A stretch of 64,000 nt of DNA, from assembly GCF_014695975.1 (NCBI RefSeq), contig NZ_JACJPI010000073.1, forward strand, positions 62,001 to 126,000, written 5' to 3'. This DNA comes from Leptolyngbya sp. FACHB-321. GTDB taxonomy: Bacteria; Cyanobacteriota; Cyanobacteriia; Leptolyngbyales; Leptolyngbyaceae. Each line of letters opens with the position of its first letter. Positions within the stretch are counted from its first letter, which is position 1. Shown in pieces: positions 10,151 to 19,308 of the stretch. The notes beneath the pieces were generated by a model. The model had not been told where the DNA came from. It ran no database searches and was given only the letters and a program-made list of their open reading frames with translations. Both the position numbers and the translations under genes were made by a program.

Positions 10151-10189
10151 GTTGATCGTTATTAGTTTTAGTAGTTAACAACGATCAAC
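10151..10189. terminator. Hairpin between the convergent porin and oxidoreductase genes
   Basis: GTTGATCGTT and AACGATCAAC form a perfect 10-bp stem over a 19-nt loop, between the stops of two convergent genes. No T-run follows on either strand, so a bidirectional terminator role is likely but not certain. Confidence 0.5.
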
Positions 10190-10202
10190 GCATCGTTAAT
10201 GT

Positions 10203-11375
10203 CTACGCAAAGCGATCGGGCGAGAGGTCGGGCAATAGCTCATCTTTTTGTCCGATCGCGCTGCTAGCAAAGCGTCTTGCCAGGGGTGGCACGATCGCCA
10301 GCGGATTGCTGAAGCCTGAAAACAGGTGGATTCCTTCTGTATGGGGGAGTGCGCCAATGAGGGGCAGGCGATCGCTGCTAAAGGCAATCAGACAGTGATG
10401 CCATGTACCGGGCAGTGATTCTAAAGCAGGTAGGACAGCCCCAATGTTTCGCCGCATTTTGCCTTCGCTTTCAGCGGCATCAATAGGTGCATTAAGGTCG
10501 GTCAGCACTCGGCTGATCTGCCCCATTCTTATACTGCCATTGAGCAATTGAGCGGCTCCAGGGTCTAGGATCAGCGGCATTGGCTCATGTCCGGGTTGAT
10601 CCCAAAGGGGGTCGAGTGCAGCAGTGCTAGAGTCGGCTTCAAGCTGAAAACGTCTGGTATCGGCTGGCATAACGAGCGATCGCAATTGCAAAGCGACAGG
10701 CGGGGTTTCTAGCAGTTCTGCATGAGTAAAGTAAAGCCGAACGGGTATCCCTGCTGCCTTCAGTAGTGAGCGGCTGAAGGCACCTGCACAGACAACCGTA
10801 TTGGCACTGTGATAGGTGTTTGCTTCACCCACCACGCCTGTTACGCGCGAATCATTACGTAGGAGGGCTTTTGCTGAATCGATCTGCACCGTGCCGCCCA
10901 GTCGCGTAAACGCCTGTATGTAGGCGGCAGCCATTGCAGTGGTTGAAATATGACCGTGCTTGACCGTGAGAGCGCCCGCGATCGCGTCTGGATTCAGCAG
11001 TGGTTCTAGCTCACAGGCTTCTGCCACGCTCACCAGCCGTGGTGGAATCGCAAAGTGGCTGTAGGACTGGGCGATCGCAGCGGGATCTTCGCCAGCGGCG
11101 ATCGTCAAGACCAGATCCAGTTCACGCAACTCTGTACTAGCCCCCAATTCACCTGATAATGTGCGGTGTAACGCGATGCCCTCAGCACAAAGCCGCCTCG
11201 TGAGCGCGGTCGTTCCAGACCAAAAGGCAATACCGCCATAGCCAAAGCGGGTTGCTCCTTGCAGGGAGGGGTGTTGCTCTAGCAACAAGACAGAAAACTT
11301 CTGCTTGGCTAACTCGTAGCTAAGAGCTGCACCTGTAATGCCTCCACCAATCACAATCCAGTCATAGCTCTGCAT
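10203..11375 (-). CDS. FAD-dependent oxidoreductase of the DAO/glycine oxidase family
   Basis: This 390-residue flavoprotein starts at ATG 11375; an upstream TTG at 11399 is less likely. The dinucleotide-binding motif is VIGGGITGAALSYELA near the N-terminus, and the FAD-proximal C-terminal motif is DRLPLIGALPHTEGIHLFSGFS. The order matches D-amino-acid oxidase-like enzymes (glycine/sarcosine oxidase, ThiO), which oxidise an amino substrate using FAD and oxygen. The substrate-binding residues are not conserved enough to name one. It is convergent with the porin gene and divergent from the BMP-family gene. Confidence 0.87.
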   Translation of the reverse strand: MQSYDWIVIGGGITGAALSYELAKQKFSVLLLEQHPSLQGATRFGYGGIAFWSGTTALTRRLCAEGIALHRTLSGELGASTELRELDLVLTIAAGEDPAAIAQSYSHFAIPPRLVSVAEACELEPLLNPDAIAGALTVKHGHISTTAMAAAYIQAFTRLGGTVQIDSAKALLRNDSRVTGVVGEANTYHSANTVVCAGAFSRSLLKAAGIPVRLYFTHAELLETPPVALQLRSLVMPADTRRFQLEADSSTAALDPLWDQPGHEPMPLILDPGAAQLLNGSIRMGQISRVLTDLNAPIDAAESEGKMRRNIGAVLPALESLPGTWHHCLIAFSSDRLPLIGALPHTEGIHLFSGFSNPLAIVPPLARRFASSAIGQKDELLPDLSPDRFA

Positions 11376-11699
11376 AGTCGAAATGTCTAAGGTACTCAAT
11401 TACGGCTTGCCGCTTTATTCTACTTTTGCAGCGTTTGAAGAATTGTGCAGGGCGATTGTTCTGAGGCGATTAGTTTAATGCGGTTAGTCTGGCGCGGTAC
11501 AGGTCGCGGGACAAGTGCCCCCCTTTTAACAGCCAAAGACTTTAGCGTATGAAGCGATTCAGCTAAGGCAGATCAAGCAGTCTAGCAAAACAGAATCGCA
11601 GTAATCACTAATGGTTCCGGCGATCGTCCTCTTCTCGCTAGCAACCTACGATCAAGTCGTTTTCCGAATTTACATCCAATCTTTTTTGAGGAGTCAACC
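11376..11699. other. Divergent intergenic region upstream of the BMP-family gene
   Basis: These 324 bp hold the promoters of two divergent genes. The purine-binding family downstream suggested a purine riboswitch, but I found no matching three-way junction core. A Shine-Dalgarno sequence TGAGGAG lies at the right end. Confidence 0.5.
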
Positions 11700-12899
11700 G
11701 TGAGCAGTCAGCGTCCTTTGTCTATTCCACGTCGTCAAATTATTCGCGGGCTGCTTGCCGCAGGTGCGTTTGGTGCCACTTCCCGCCTTTGGGTTGGTTG
11801 CGCCTCTACACCCACACCCCAGGCTGGTTCTGGTAGCCCTGCCTCTAGCGTTGCCGCCGCTAAGGAAGTGGTGATGGGCTTTATCTATGTGGGTCCTAAA
11901 GACGACTACGGCTGGAACCAGGCACATTTTGAAGGTAGAGAAGGCGTTGCCAAACTGCCCGGTGTCAAAACGGTTGAGCAGGCAAGTGTGCCAGAAACCA
12001 ACGAAGTTCAGGAAGTCATGCTCAACATGATTAACCAGGATGGCGCAACGGTTGTGTTTCCGACCTCCTTTGGCTACTACGACCCACACATTTTGAAAGT
12101 CGCTCCTGGCAGCCCCAATGTGCAGTTTTTCCATGCGGGGGGTCTGTATGTCGAAGGTAAGCATCCTAAAAATGTCGGTAGCTACTTTGCCTATATCGAC
12201 GAAGCCCAGTACGTAGCGGGCATTGTTGCCGCACATATGGCAAAGAACGGCAAACTTGGGTTTATTGCTGCCAAACCAATTCCTCAGGTCGTCCGCAATA
12301 TCAACAGCTATACGCTGGGCGCACGCACGGTCAACCCAAAAGCGACAACACAGGTCATTTTTACGGGTGATTGGTCCTTGCCGGTCAAAGAAGCTGAAGC
12401 CGCTAACAGCATGGCAGACCAGGGCATTGAAGTCATTACCTGCCACGTTGATAGCCCCAAAGTCATCATGGAAACCGCCGAAAGGCGAGGTATCTACTGC
12501 ACGGGCTACCACACTAACCAGTCTAAACTGGCACCCAAAGGCTATTTAACTGGAGCAGAATGGGACTGGTCAAAGATTTATGGGGAGTACGCCAGGTTGA
12601 TTCAGGAAGGCAAAATGACGATGGATGGTGGTATTCCCCATCTAGTACGCGGCGGCTATAAAGAGGGCTTTGTCAAGGTTTCAGAGTATGGTCCTGCTGT
12701 CTCTGATGCCGCCAAGAAAGATGCGGATGCTGCGAAGGCTGCGCTAGAGACAGAAACCCTCGTTATCTATAAAGGTCCGCTCAAAGACAACACAGGCAAG
12801 ATTGTGATCCCTGAAGGTAAGGAGTTTAAGCAGAAAGATACTGAATTAGAGAAGATGGATTGGCTGGTAGAAGGGGTACTGGGGAATACGAAGAGCTAG
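11700..12899 (+). CDS. BMP family ABC transporter substrate-binding lipoprotein (nucleoside/purine type)
   Basis: This 399-residue protein starts at GTG 11700 with GAGGAG 8 bp upstream. The N-terminus PRRQIIRGLLAAGAF has the twin-arginine pattern and ends in a lipobox-like GCAS, so the protein is probably a Tat-exported lipoprotein. The body matches the Bmp/Med family: FIYVGPKDDYGWNQAH, QEVMLNMINQDGATVVFPTSFGY, HPKNVGSYFAYIDEAQYVAG. Family members bind nucleosides for ABC uptake. No permease or ATPase gene lies next to it. The tatC gene in this window (38771-39598) would serve its export. Confidence 0.9.
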   Translation: MSSQRPLSIPRRQIIRGLLAAGAFGATSRLWVGCASTPTPQAGSGSPASSVAAAKEVVMGFIYVGPKDDYGWNQAHFEGREGVAKLPGVKTVEQASVPETNEVQEVMLNMINQDGATVVFPTSFGYYDPHILKVAPGSPNVQFFHAGGLYVEGKHPKNVGSYFAYIDEAQYVAGIVAAHMAKNGKLGFIAAKPIPQVVRNINSYTLGARTVNPKATTQVIFTGDWSLPVKEAEAANSMADQGIEVITCHVDSPKVIMETAERRGIYCTGYHTNQSKLAPKGYLTGAEWDWSKIYGEYARLIQEGKMTMDGGIPHLVRGGYKEGFVKVSEYGPAVSDAAKKDADAAKAALETETLVIYKGPLKDNTGKIVIPEGKEFKQKDTELEKMDWLVEGVLGNTKS

Positions 12900-12970
12900 G
12901 GCTAGGAGGAATAAGAGATGAGGGATGAAGGTAAAACCGATGTCGCCCTTTTCCCTCTGATCCACGGGAT

Positions 12971-14113
12971 TTAAGTGCGGATGGGTTCGTTCGCTGCTGG
13001 TGTTGGCTCGTTATTGATCGCACCACCTTGCACCCTCCCATTCGTACGCGATCGCTCGGCTCTAACTTCACCAATGCGTTTGGGTCGGATATAAAGGTTT
13101 TCCAGCAGCACAGCGGCTCCAGCAACCCAGGGCGGCACAATAATTGCGCCCAAAATGCCCAATACCTGAGTGCCACCAAACACGGCTAAAAGCTGATATA
13201 GGGGATGGACATTGACGGAGGAGCCAACGAGTAAAGGATCGAGGACGTAGCTTTCTAGATTCTGCACGATCGTAAAGAGCAGTAGTACCCAAAGCCAGGT
13301 GATACCACCCATTGACAGCGATACGATCAGAGCGGGAATCGCGCCTAGAAACGGTCCTACGAAGGGAATCAAGTTGGTAAAGCCTGCGATCGCGCCCAAT
13401 GCTAGCGAAACTTCCGACAGCCCCAAAACGTTCAAGCCAACGGTTGTTACAACGCCCAGAATGGCAGACACGACCACTCGTCCCTGAATAAAGCTACCCA
13501 TGCGCCGAGCGACAGGCTTGACCTGCGCGGTCAGACGGCGATCCCACGGTGCGGGAAAAAGTTGCACCACCCCTTGAATGAGCGTCTTGCTGCCCGCCAC
13601 CATATAGCCAGAAATGAGCAAGACGAGAATGACACTAAATAGTGCACCAACAATATTTTTCGTCAAGCCGAACGATCGCAACAACACCTGCTGACCAGAG
13701 CGAATTACCCAGTTTGTTAGAGCTTGGGGATTGATCAACTGCGGCACCAGCTCTGGCTGAGAGGTATTTAGGCGTAAGGCGAGTCCTTGCACCCAGTTGA
13801 AGAGCGCCTCTGAGTAAACCGGAATTTGAGTAATCAGGCGATCGGTCTGCTCCACTACAGTGGGACCAATTAACACCCCAACGCCAACAAAGCCACCAAT
13901 GAGCGCTAAGTACACGGCAATCACTGCTAACCAGCGGGGCACTCGTCGGCTTTCAGCCCAGTTGACGATCGGGCTAAGAGTTGCTGCCAACACCACCGAA
14001 ATCATCAGCACAATGAGCAAGCTCTGCAACTGCCAAAGCAGCGCCAGCAGCAGTACAACAAGCAAAATGCTGAAAATGCTGGAAAGCGAAATCGTAATGC
14101 GCTGATCAGACAT
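12971..14113 (-). CDS. AI-2E family transporter (UPF0118-type permease)
   Basis: This 380-residue membrane protein starts at ATG 14113; the frame extends 21 codons upstream through repeat sequence that is unlikely to be coding. It has paired N-terminal hydrophobic segments, a soluble amphipathic middle and a C-terminal group of membrane helices with the family signatures GFTNLIPFVGPFLGAIPAL and VQNLESYVLDPLLVGSSVN. The family includes E. coli TqsA (AI-2 export) and Na+/H+ antiporters; in cyanobacteria the substrate is unknown. A basic tail after the last helix is poorly conserved. Confidence 0.9.
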   Translation of the reverse strand: MSDQRITISLSSIFSILLVVLLLALLWQLQSLLIVLMISVVLAATLSPIVNWAESRRVPRWLAVIAVYLALIGGFVGVGVLIGPTVVEQTDRLITQIPVYSEALFNWVQGLALRLNTSQPELVPQLINPQALTNWVIRSGQQVLLRSFGLTKNIVGALFSVILVLLISGYMVAGSKTLIQGVVQLFPAPWDRRLTAQVKPVARRMGSFIQGRVVVSAILGVVTTVGLNVLGLSEVSLALGAIAGFTNLIPFVGPFLGAIPALIVSLSMGGITWLWVLLLFTIVQNLESYVLDPLLVGSSVNVHPLYQLLAVFGGTQVLGILGAIIVPPWVAGAAVLLENLYIRPKRIGEVRAERSRTNGRVQGGAINNEPTPAANEPIRT

Positions 14114-14120
14114 AGGGGAA

Positions 14121-14198
14121 GTTGTTAGTGGTTGGTTGTTAGTTTTTAGATTGGAAATACCCGCAAGCACTAACAACTAAAAACTAACAACTAAAAAC
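14121..14198. repeat. Intergenic AACAACTAAAAAC-type repeats forming an inverted pair
   Basis: GGTTGTTAGTTTTTAG on the left is complementary to two tandem units of CTAAAAACTAACAACT-type sequence on the right. A related tract sits at 29434-29511. The stem could act as a terminator for cysS, but the repeat is dispersed. Confidence 0.6.
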
Positions 14199-14199
14199 T

Positions 14200-15672
14200 C
14201 TAGTTGCGGTGCCATCGCGTTACGCCATCTTTCTGGTCAATCAGCGTAATGCCTTGAGACTGAAGTTCGTTGCGGATGCGATCGCTCTCTGCCCAATTTT
14301 TCGACTGCCGTGCTTCTTGCCGCTGTTGAATGAGTGCCTCGATCGCAGCATCACTTAAACCAACTGTTAAATCGCCAGTCAGACTTGAGGAAGAAACAAT
14401 TTCACCAGCTAGCATCCCTGGCTTAGCGTCCAATCCTAAAACTTCTAAAAGGCTGATGAACGTTTGCCATTGGCGTTGCAACTGTTCGACAGGCAGATCG
14501 GGGTTGCCTTGATGTACGAGTTGGTTACCTTCACGACTGAGTGCTTTCGCTAACTCAAACACAACCGAAAGGGCGATCGGCGTGTTGATGTCATCATCCA
14601 TCGCCTCATTAAAGCGATCAACTACCGCTTGATCCAGGTTATCGGTAGCGGCAGACTGCCATCCGGGTAAGGCTGCAAACTGCGTTCCAAACTGGAGCGC
14701 TTCTTTCAGGGTTTTCCAGCTACTGACGGCAGCGTCCAAGGCATCGGCGGTAAAGTCGATCGGCTTGCGATACTGCGCCTGCAAAACAAAGAGCCGAAAC
14801 GCCATGGGGTCATAATTCGCAAACAAATCGCGGGTAAGGCGAAAATTGCCCAACGATTTGGACATCTTCTCCCCGTCCATATTAATGAAGCCGTTGTGCA
14901 GCCAGTATTTTGCTAATGGCTTGCCCGTTACGGCTTCACTCTGAGCAATTTCATTTTCGTGATGAGGAAACGTCAGATCTATGCCACCACCATGAATGTC
15001 GATCGACTCACCCAATTCATCGCGTACCATCGCCGAGCATTCAATGTGCCAGCCCGGTCTACCCTTACCCCACCGCGATTCCCAGAACGGTTCGCCTGGT
15101 TTGGCTGCTTTCCACAAGGCAAAGTCAGCAGGGTCTTTTTTCTTATCAGCCTCTTCGTCTACGCGACCGCTGGCGCCAGCCTGCATCTCCTCTAGCTTGC
15201 GTCCCGACAACTTGCCATAGTCTGCAAACTGGCGCACAACGTAATAAACATCGCCATCGGCAGCATAGGCGTACTGCTGTTGCTCCAATTCGTGAATGAG
15301 GCGCTGAATGCCGTCGATCGCATGAGTGGCACGTGGATAAGCATCAGCACGGAGAATATTTAGACGATCGGCATCTTCAAAATAGGCAGCAATATATTTC
15401 TCAGCAATTTGCTCCATTGTGCTGTTTTCTGCGAGTGCCCGTTTCAGAATCTTGTCATCAATATCGGTAAAATTCTGGACATAGCGCACGTCATAACCAC
15501 GCCACTTCAAATAACGTCGCACCACGTCAAAAACCACAAAGACTCTCGCGTTGCCGACGTGAAAGTAGTTGTACGCCGTGATGCCACACACATACATCCG
15601 CACCTTGCCTGGTTCGATCGGCTCAAATGGCTCCTTGCGGCGGGTGAGTGTGTTGTAAAGCGTGAGTGGCAT
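14200..15672 (-). CDS. cysS: Cysteinyl-tRNA synthetase
   Basis: This 490-residue class I synthetase attaches cysteine to tRNA-Cys. I chose ATG 15672 because MPLTLYNTLTRRKE is the usual cyanobacterial start; an in-frame ATG at 15687 adds five residues. The HIGH-like motif is FHVGNAR, the zinc ligands include the cysteine in MYVCGIT and in HIECSAM, followed by the histidine/glutamate of HHENEIAQSEA, and the KMSKS loop is GEKMSKSLGNF. The C-terminal DALR and anticodon-binding parts are complete. It stands alone between an AI-2E permease and a divergent CobW gene. Confidence 0.97.
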   Translation of the reverse strand: MPLTLYNTLTRRKEPFEPIEPGKVRMYVCGITAYNYFHVGNARVFVVFDVVRRYLKWRGYDVRYVQNFTDIDDKILKRALAENSTMEQIAEKYIAAYFEDADRLNILRADAYPRATHAIDGIQRLIHELEQQQYAYAADGDVYYVVRQFADYGKLSGRKLEEMQAGASGRVDEEADKKKDPADFALWKAAKPGEPFWESRWGKGRPGWHIECSAMVRDELGESIDIHGGGIDLTFPHHENEIAQSEAVTGKPLAKYWLHNGFINMDGEKMSKSLGNFRLTRDLFANYDPMAFRLFVLQAQYRKPIDFTADALDAAVSSWKTLKEALQFGTQFAALPGWQSAATDNLDQAVVDRFNEAMDDDINTPIALSVVFELAKALSREGNQLVHQGNPDLPVEQLQRQWQTFISLLEVLGLDAKPGMLAGEIVSSSSLTGDLTVGLSDAAIEALIQQRQEARQSKNWAESDRIRNELQSQGITLIDQKDGVTRWHRN

Positions 15673-15838
15673 AGCAATATCATTCAAACAGCGAGGACAA
15701 TTATAGGGAGGCGGCGATCAGTGTTTTCACTAAACAACCCAGCCTAGATCGGTGATAATGAAAAAGTGTGCAGCGGTGCGATCGTACCGTTCATCGTAAC
15801 GACTACCTTTATCTTCTAATGTCTCGGACATTTGCGCT

Positions 15839-17005
15839 ATGCAATCAGCCACCACTCCTGCCTCTTCCTCTGCGATCGATGCGCCCAAGCGTGGCTTACC
15901 CGTCACCATCATTACAGGGTTTTTGGGCAGCGGCAAAACAACTCTACTTAACCATATTCTGACCAATCAGCACGGTGTTAAAACAGCCGTTTTGGTCAAC
16001 GAGTTTGGCGAAATCGGCATTGACAACGAACTTGTCATCACCACAGGCGAAGATATGGTGGAGTTGAGCAATGGCTGCATCTGCTGCACCATCAACAATG
16101 ACCTGGTAGAAGCCGTTTACAAGGTTCTAGAGCGACAAGACTCGCTCGATTACCTCGTCGTCGAAACCACGGGGCTTGCCGATCCCCTGCCCGTCGCGCT
16201 CACCTTTTTGGGCACCGAACTGCGGGATTTAACGCGCTTAGACTCCATCATCACCCTAGTTGATGCCGAAAACTTCAGCCTAGATCTGTTCAATAGCGAA
16301 GCCGCCTACAGTCAGATCAGCTACGGCGACATCATTCTCCTCAACAAAGCTGACTTGGTAGACGAAGCCAATTTGGACGCGCTGGAAGTAAGAATCCGTG
16401 ACATCAAAGAGGGCGCACGCATCCTACGCACTGTCAAAGGGCAAGTGCCGCTAGCCATGCTGTTGAGTGTGGGACTCTTTGAATCTGACAAATACTTCGC
16501 TCCCGATGAAAAAGCGCATGATCACGAGCATCATGACCATGATCATTCTGGGCATGAGCATCATGAGCATGAGTCTCATCAGCATGACCAGCACGAGCAT
16601 GAGTCCCACGACCATTCTGCTTGCGATCATGATCATGGGCATTGCGACCACGACCATGACCACGCGCATCATTCTCATCACCTAGAAAACGACGGCTTCA
16701 CCTCTGTCTCTTTTGCCAGCGACAAACCGTTTGACATCCGCAAATTTCAATATTTCCTTGACAATCAGCTACCAGCCACTGTGTTTCGTGCCAAGGGCAT
16801 TCTTTGGTTTAGCGAAAGCCCCAAGCGTCATATTTTCCACCTGAGCGGTAAACGGTTTTCGCTCGATGACGACGACTGGAAAGGTGAACCCAAAAACCAG
16901 CTTGTGCTGATTGGTCAAAACCTGGATCATGATGCGTTGCGATCGCAAGTCGAAAACTGCCTCACCGTTGCCTCTGCTGGTCGCGGTAAAGGCTTTGGCA
17001 AGTAG
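15839..17005 (+). CDS. CobW/COG0523 G3E GTPase with a long His-Asp-Glu-rich metal-binding loop
   Basis: This 388-residue GTPase has Walker A GFLGSGKTT at 27-35, the metal-site motif GCICC with C80, C82 and C83, and a CobW C-terminal domain (about 290-375). Between the two lies a stretch at about 223-282 containing roughly 25 histidines alternating with D, E, S and G. COG0523 proteins act as GTP-driven metallochaperones or insertases, often for zinc under limitation, and the His-rich loop is a likely metal store or sensor. Which metal is unknown; no Zur box was recognised. The next gene encodes a thioredoxin-like ferredoxin. Confidence 0.93.
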   Translation: MQSATTPASSSAIDAPKRGLPVTIITGFLGSGKTTLLNHILTNQHGVKTAVLVNEFGEIGIDNELVITTGEDMVELSNGCICCTINNDLVEAVYKVLERQDSLDYLVVETTGLADPLPVALTFLGTELRDLTRLDSIITLVDAENFSLDLFNSEAAYSQISYGDIILLNKADLVDEANLDALEVRIRDIKEGARILRTVKGQVPLAMLLSVGLFESDKYFAPDEKAHDHEHHDHDHSGHEHHEHESHQHDQHEHESHDHSACDHDHGHCDHDHDHAHHSHHLENDGFTSVSFASDKPFDIRKFQYFLDNQLPATVFRAKGILWFSESPKRHIFHLSGKRFSLDDDDWKGEPKNQLVLIGQNLDHDALRSQVENCLTVASAGRGKGFGK

Positions 17006-17014
17006 TAAGTCGGT

Positions 17015-17076
17015 TTGAGTGATGAGTTCTTAGTCGCTTCTCAACTCAAAACTCATCACTTGAAACTCATCACTCT
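17015..17076. repeat. GAGTGATGAGTT / AACTCATCACTC inverted and direct repeats
   Basis: GAGTGATGAGTT is followed by AACTCATCACTT and AAACTCATCACTC, giving alternative hairpins between the CobW and ferredoxin genes. Same family style as the tracts at 4671 and 20887. Confidence 0.5.
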
Positions 17077-17079
17077 TGT

Positions 17080-17367
17080 ATGGATTCTGGTCGTCAAATT
17101 CTCGTCTGCCAGTACACTAATTGCCTTGCAAATGGCTCTGCTGCTGTGCTGGCAGCTTTTCAGGCAGCCTCTGTGCCCGGTGCGATGGTTATTGGCTGTG
17201 GCTGTCAGGGACAGTGCAACATGGGTGCAACCGTCCGCGTGCTGCCCGACAATACCTGGTATTGTCGCGTGAAACCCGAAGATGTAAGGGCGATCGTTGA
17301 GCAACACCTGAAGCAAGGCAAACCCGTTGCAGACCTCCTTCATCCACGCTTGCATCCGCAGTTTTAA
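17080..17367 (+). CDS. Thioredoxin-like [2Fe-2S] ferredoxin domain protein
   Basis: This 95-residue protein has cysteines placed as in thioredoxin-like ferredoxins (the NuoE/Aquifex Fd4 class): C10 and C15 in LVCQYTNC, then C42 and C46 in CGCQGQC, with C40 and C62 as extra cysteines. Family members carry one [2Fe-2S] cluster and transfer electrons. It lies 74 bp after the CobW gene on the same strand, separated by repeat sequence; a joint role in metal handling is only a suggestion from position. Confidence 0.85.
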   Translation: MDSGRQILVCQYTNCLANGSAAVLAAFQAASVPGAMVIGCGCQGQCNMGATVRVLPDNTWYCRVKPEDVRAIVEQHLKQGKPVADLLHPRLHPQF

Positions 17368-17819
17368 GAGCAAGGAGAAACAAAAAGGTAGAAGAACAGA
17401 AGTGGTAGCCAAAAAAGGCAAGGAGTAAGATTCTGCTGCAAATTCATGCGGCTAGAGAACACGCTACCGAAGCGATTACTTGTCCACCGTTGTACAGGCG
17501 ATCACGTAACAGTTAGCTGTAATGTTTGCTTTCGATCTACTTAAGCGATCGTATGCGGTTGAAGTGTCTGAGGCGCAGTTTCTTGAAGCGCAGTAAGGTA
17601 GCCCTGCGTAGTAGTAACCCAACCCAAAAACTTTCCGATATTGAAAAGGGTGGCAAGTCAATACACAGCTAGCCTTGCGAAATAATCGAGGGCAACGTCT
17701 ATTTCATTACGTTTTCGATCGCAGTTTCAATACCTTTTTGCAGTCGCGAAAGTTTAGGGCAGCAGGGTTAAAAATAGCGTGTTGCTACAAAGGGGTTGCT
17801 ACAAAGGGAGTCTGTGAGG
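17368..17819. other. Intergenic region without recognisable gene
   Basis: These 452 bp between convergent genes hold short open frames on both strands, but none has a start signal or recognisable protein. A 15-bp unit, GTTGCTACAAAGGG, occurs twice in tandem around 17780-17810. I see no terminator with a T-run. Confidence 0.5.
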
Positions 17820-18077
17820 CTATTTCTCCAAACGGACGGCATACCATTGTAGAAATTCGTCAGGACCCACATCCAGTTCGCAGGACGTTTCAAGTAAATA
17901 CTGCGCTTGGTCTTGAACAGAAGTAAACTTTTGCAGATCTCTAGGAAGGTCATCTTGTCGTTTTGCTAACACGCCTTTGAGCTTGTCGAGCAATTCAGCA
18001 GTGGTAAGGAACTCTTCCGATCGCCCAGATTCCAGCAAAACAAACGTATCGCTTTCGTACATACGTGGGTCGGGCAT
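17820..18077 (-). CDS. crr7: Chlororespiratory reduction 7 (CRR7) family protein
   Basis: This 85-residue acidic protein matches the cyanobacterial/plant CRR7 family: it begins MPDPRMYESDTFVLLE, continues with TTAELLDKLKGVL, and ends with LDVGPDEFLQWYAVRLEK. In Arabidopsis CRR7 is needed for accumulation of the chloroplast NDH complex, as an assembly factor; the cyanobacterial role is presumed similar, in biogenesis of NDH-1. Length is normal for the family. It is monocistronic, convergent with the ferredoxin gene. Confidence 0.85.
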   Translation of the reverse strand: MPDPRMYESDTFVLLESGRSEEFLTTAELLDKLKGVLAKRQDDLPRDLQKFTSVQDQAQYLLETSCELDVGPDEFLQWYAVRLEK

Positions 18078-18306
18078 AGCTCACTCTTCTCCTGCACGGC
18101 TTTGGGGTTGATCACTGTTGATCACTGAGGACTACTCCTATTGTGCAGTCTTCTGGAAGCACTGAGCCTTGGTTCCTGATTTGCGCGATATAATCGTTGG
18201 TACGGGAAGTAGCATGGTACGGACTGTTGAGCGATCCGCTAGTCTTTGTAGAAGCTAGCCTGAAAAAAAGTCCATCCAAACATTCATCCTAAAAACTTTA
18301 GCGTCT

Positions 18307-19302
18307 ATGAAGCGTTCTGCCTGTCTGATCTTCAATCCAGTGGCGGGTAAGGGTGATCCAGAGCAAGATCTGGCAACGATTAAAGCTTTGCTAGAGCCTG
18401 AGATTGATCTGGATATTCAGCTAACAACGGAAGAAGTCGGTGCCGATGCACTCGCGATCGCAGCAGTTAAGCGCGGTGTCGATGCCATTATTGCCTCCGG
18501 TGGCGATGGCACACTCTCGGCAGCAGCAGCAGCTTTAGTTGGCACTACTATTCCCTTTGGCATTATTTCACGCGGAACTGCTAATGCCTTTGCCAATGCC
18601 CTGGATATTCCTGACACGATCGAAGCAGCTTGTCAAACGATTTTAGGTGGCGCAACCAAAACTGTTGATGCAGCGTACTGCAATGGACACCCGATGGTGT
18701 TGCTAGCAGGCATTGGGTTTGAAGCAGAGGCAGTAGAGTTAGCCGGTCGCGAGGCAAAAAACCGCTTTGGTATCTTTGCTTACGTGTTGGCAGGGTTTCA
18801 GGCGTTGCGACAGATGAAAACGTTTGAAGCCGAAATTGAAACTGAAGACAAAGTGATTAAGTTGACAGCCGCCGCGATTACGGTTGCAAATACGGCGCCG
18901 GCAACTTCTGTCTTGGCACAGGGTCCGTCAGGCGTAGTAGTTGATGATGGGTTGCTGGATGTAACGTTGGTGTCTCCAGCGAACAAGGCAGGGGCGATCG
19001 CGGCAACTTACCATCTCTTGCAAACGGCGCTGAGTGGCGATGCTGTTGATCGCGATGATATTGGCTATCTCCGTGCCAAACGAGTCAAAATTACAACCGA
19101 TCCAGAGCAAAAAGTGGTTTTGGATGGCGAACTAATTGGTAATACGCCGATCGACGTTGAATGCGTTCCTCATGGACTCACGCTCTTTTACCCTCTAGTC
19201 GAAGAGACGTTACCGACCGAAAAACTCGAAGGGCTGCCAAATCTGGTGATTGAAATGAAGCAGACACCGGACGGTGAAGGTAGCTTTGGTGAGCATGAAT
19301 GA
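18307..19302 (+). CDS. YegS/DgkB-type lipid kinase
   Basis: This 331-residue protein is a diacylglycerol/lipid kinase-fold enzyme. The ATP-binding SGGDGTL is near residue 63, preceded by NPVAGKGDP near the start, and followed by IPFGIISRGTANAFANAL, all in the order expected. These kinases phosphorylate lipid hydroxyls with ATP, for example recycling diacylglycerol. The C-terminal acidic tail is unremarkable. A TATAAT lies at 18189-18194 but without a clear -35 box. It is convergent with the GPH symporter gene, only 6 bp apart. Confidence 0.9.
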   Translation: MKRSACLIFNPVAGKGDPEQDLATIKALLEPEIDLDIQLTTEEVGADALAIAAVKRGVDAIIASGGDGTLSAAAAALVGTTIPFGIISRGTANAFANALDIPDTIEAACQTILGGATKTVDAAYCNGHPMVLLAGIGFEAEAVELAGREAKNRFGIFAYVLAGFQALRQMKTFEAEIETEDKVIKLTAAAITVANTAPATSVLAQGPSGVVVDDGLLDVTLVSPANKAGAIAATYHLLQTALSGDAVDRDDIGYLRAKRVKITTDPEQKVVLDGELIGNTPIDVECVPHGLTLFYPLVEETLPTEKLEGLPNLVIEMKQTPDGEGSFGEHE

Positions 19303-19308
19303 AGTCGG

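Noticed and set aside
16451-16681. Met/Val-rich minus-strand frame opposite the CobW histidine stretch
   Set aside because: It is the antisense translation of CAT/GAT repeats and reads almost only M, V, I and L.
17776-17810. CRISPR-like tandem repeat
   Set aside because: Only two short adjacent units are present, with no spacer pattern and no cas genes in the window.
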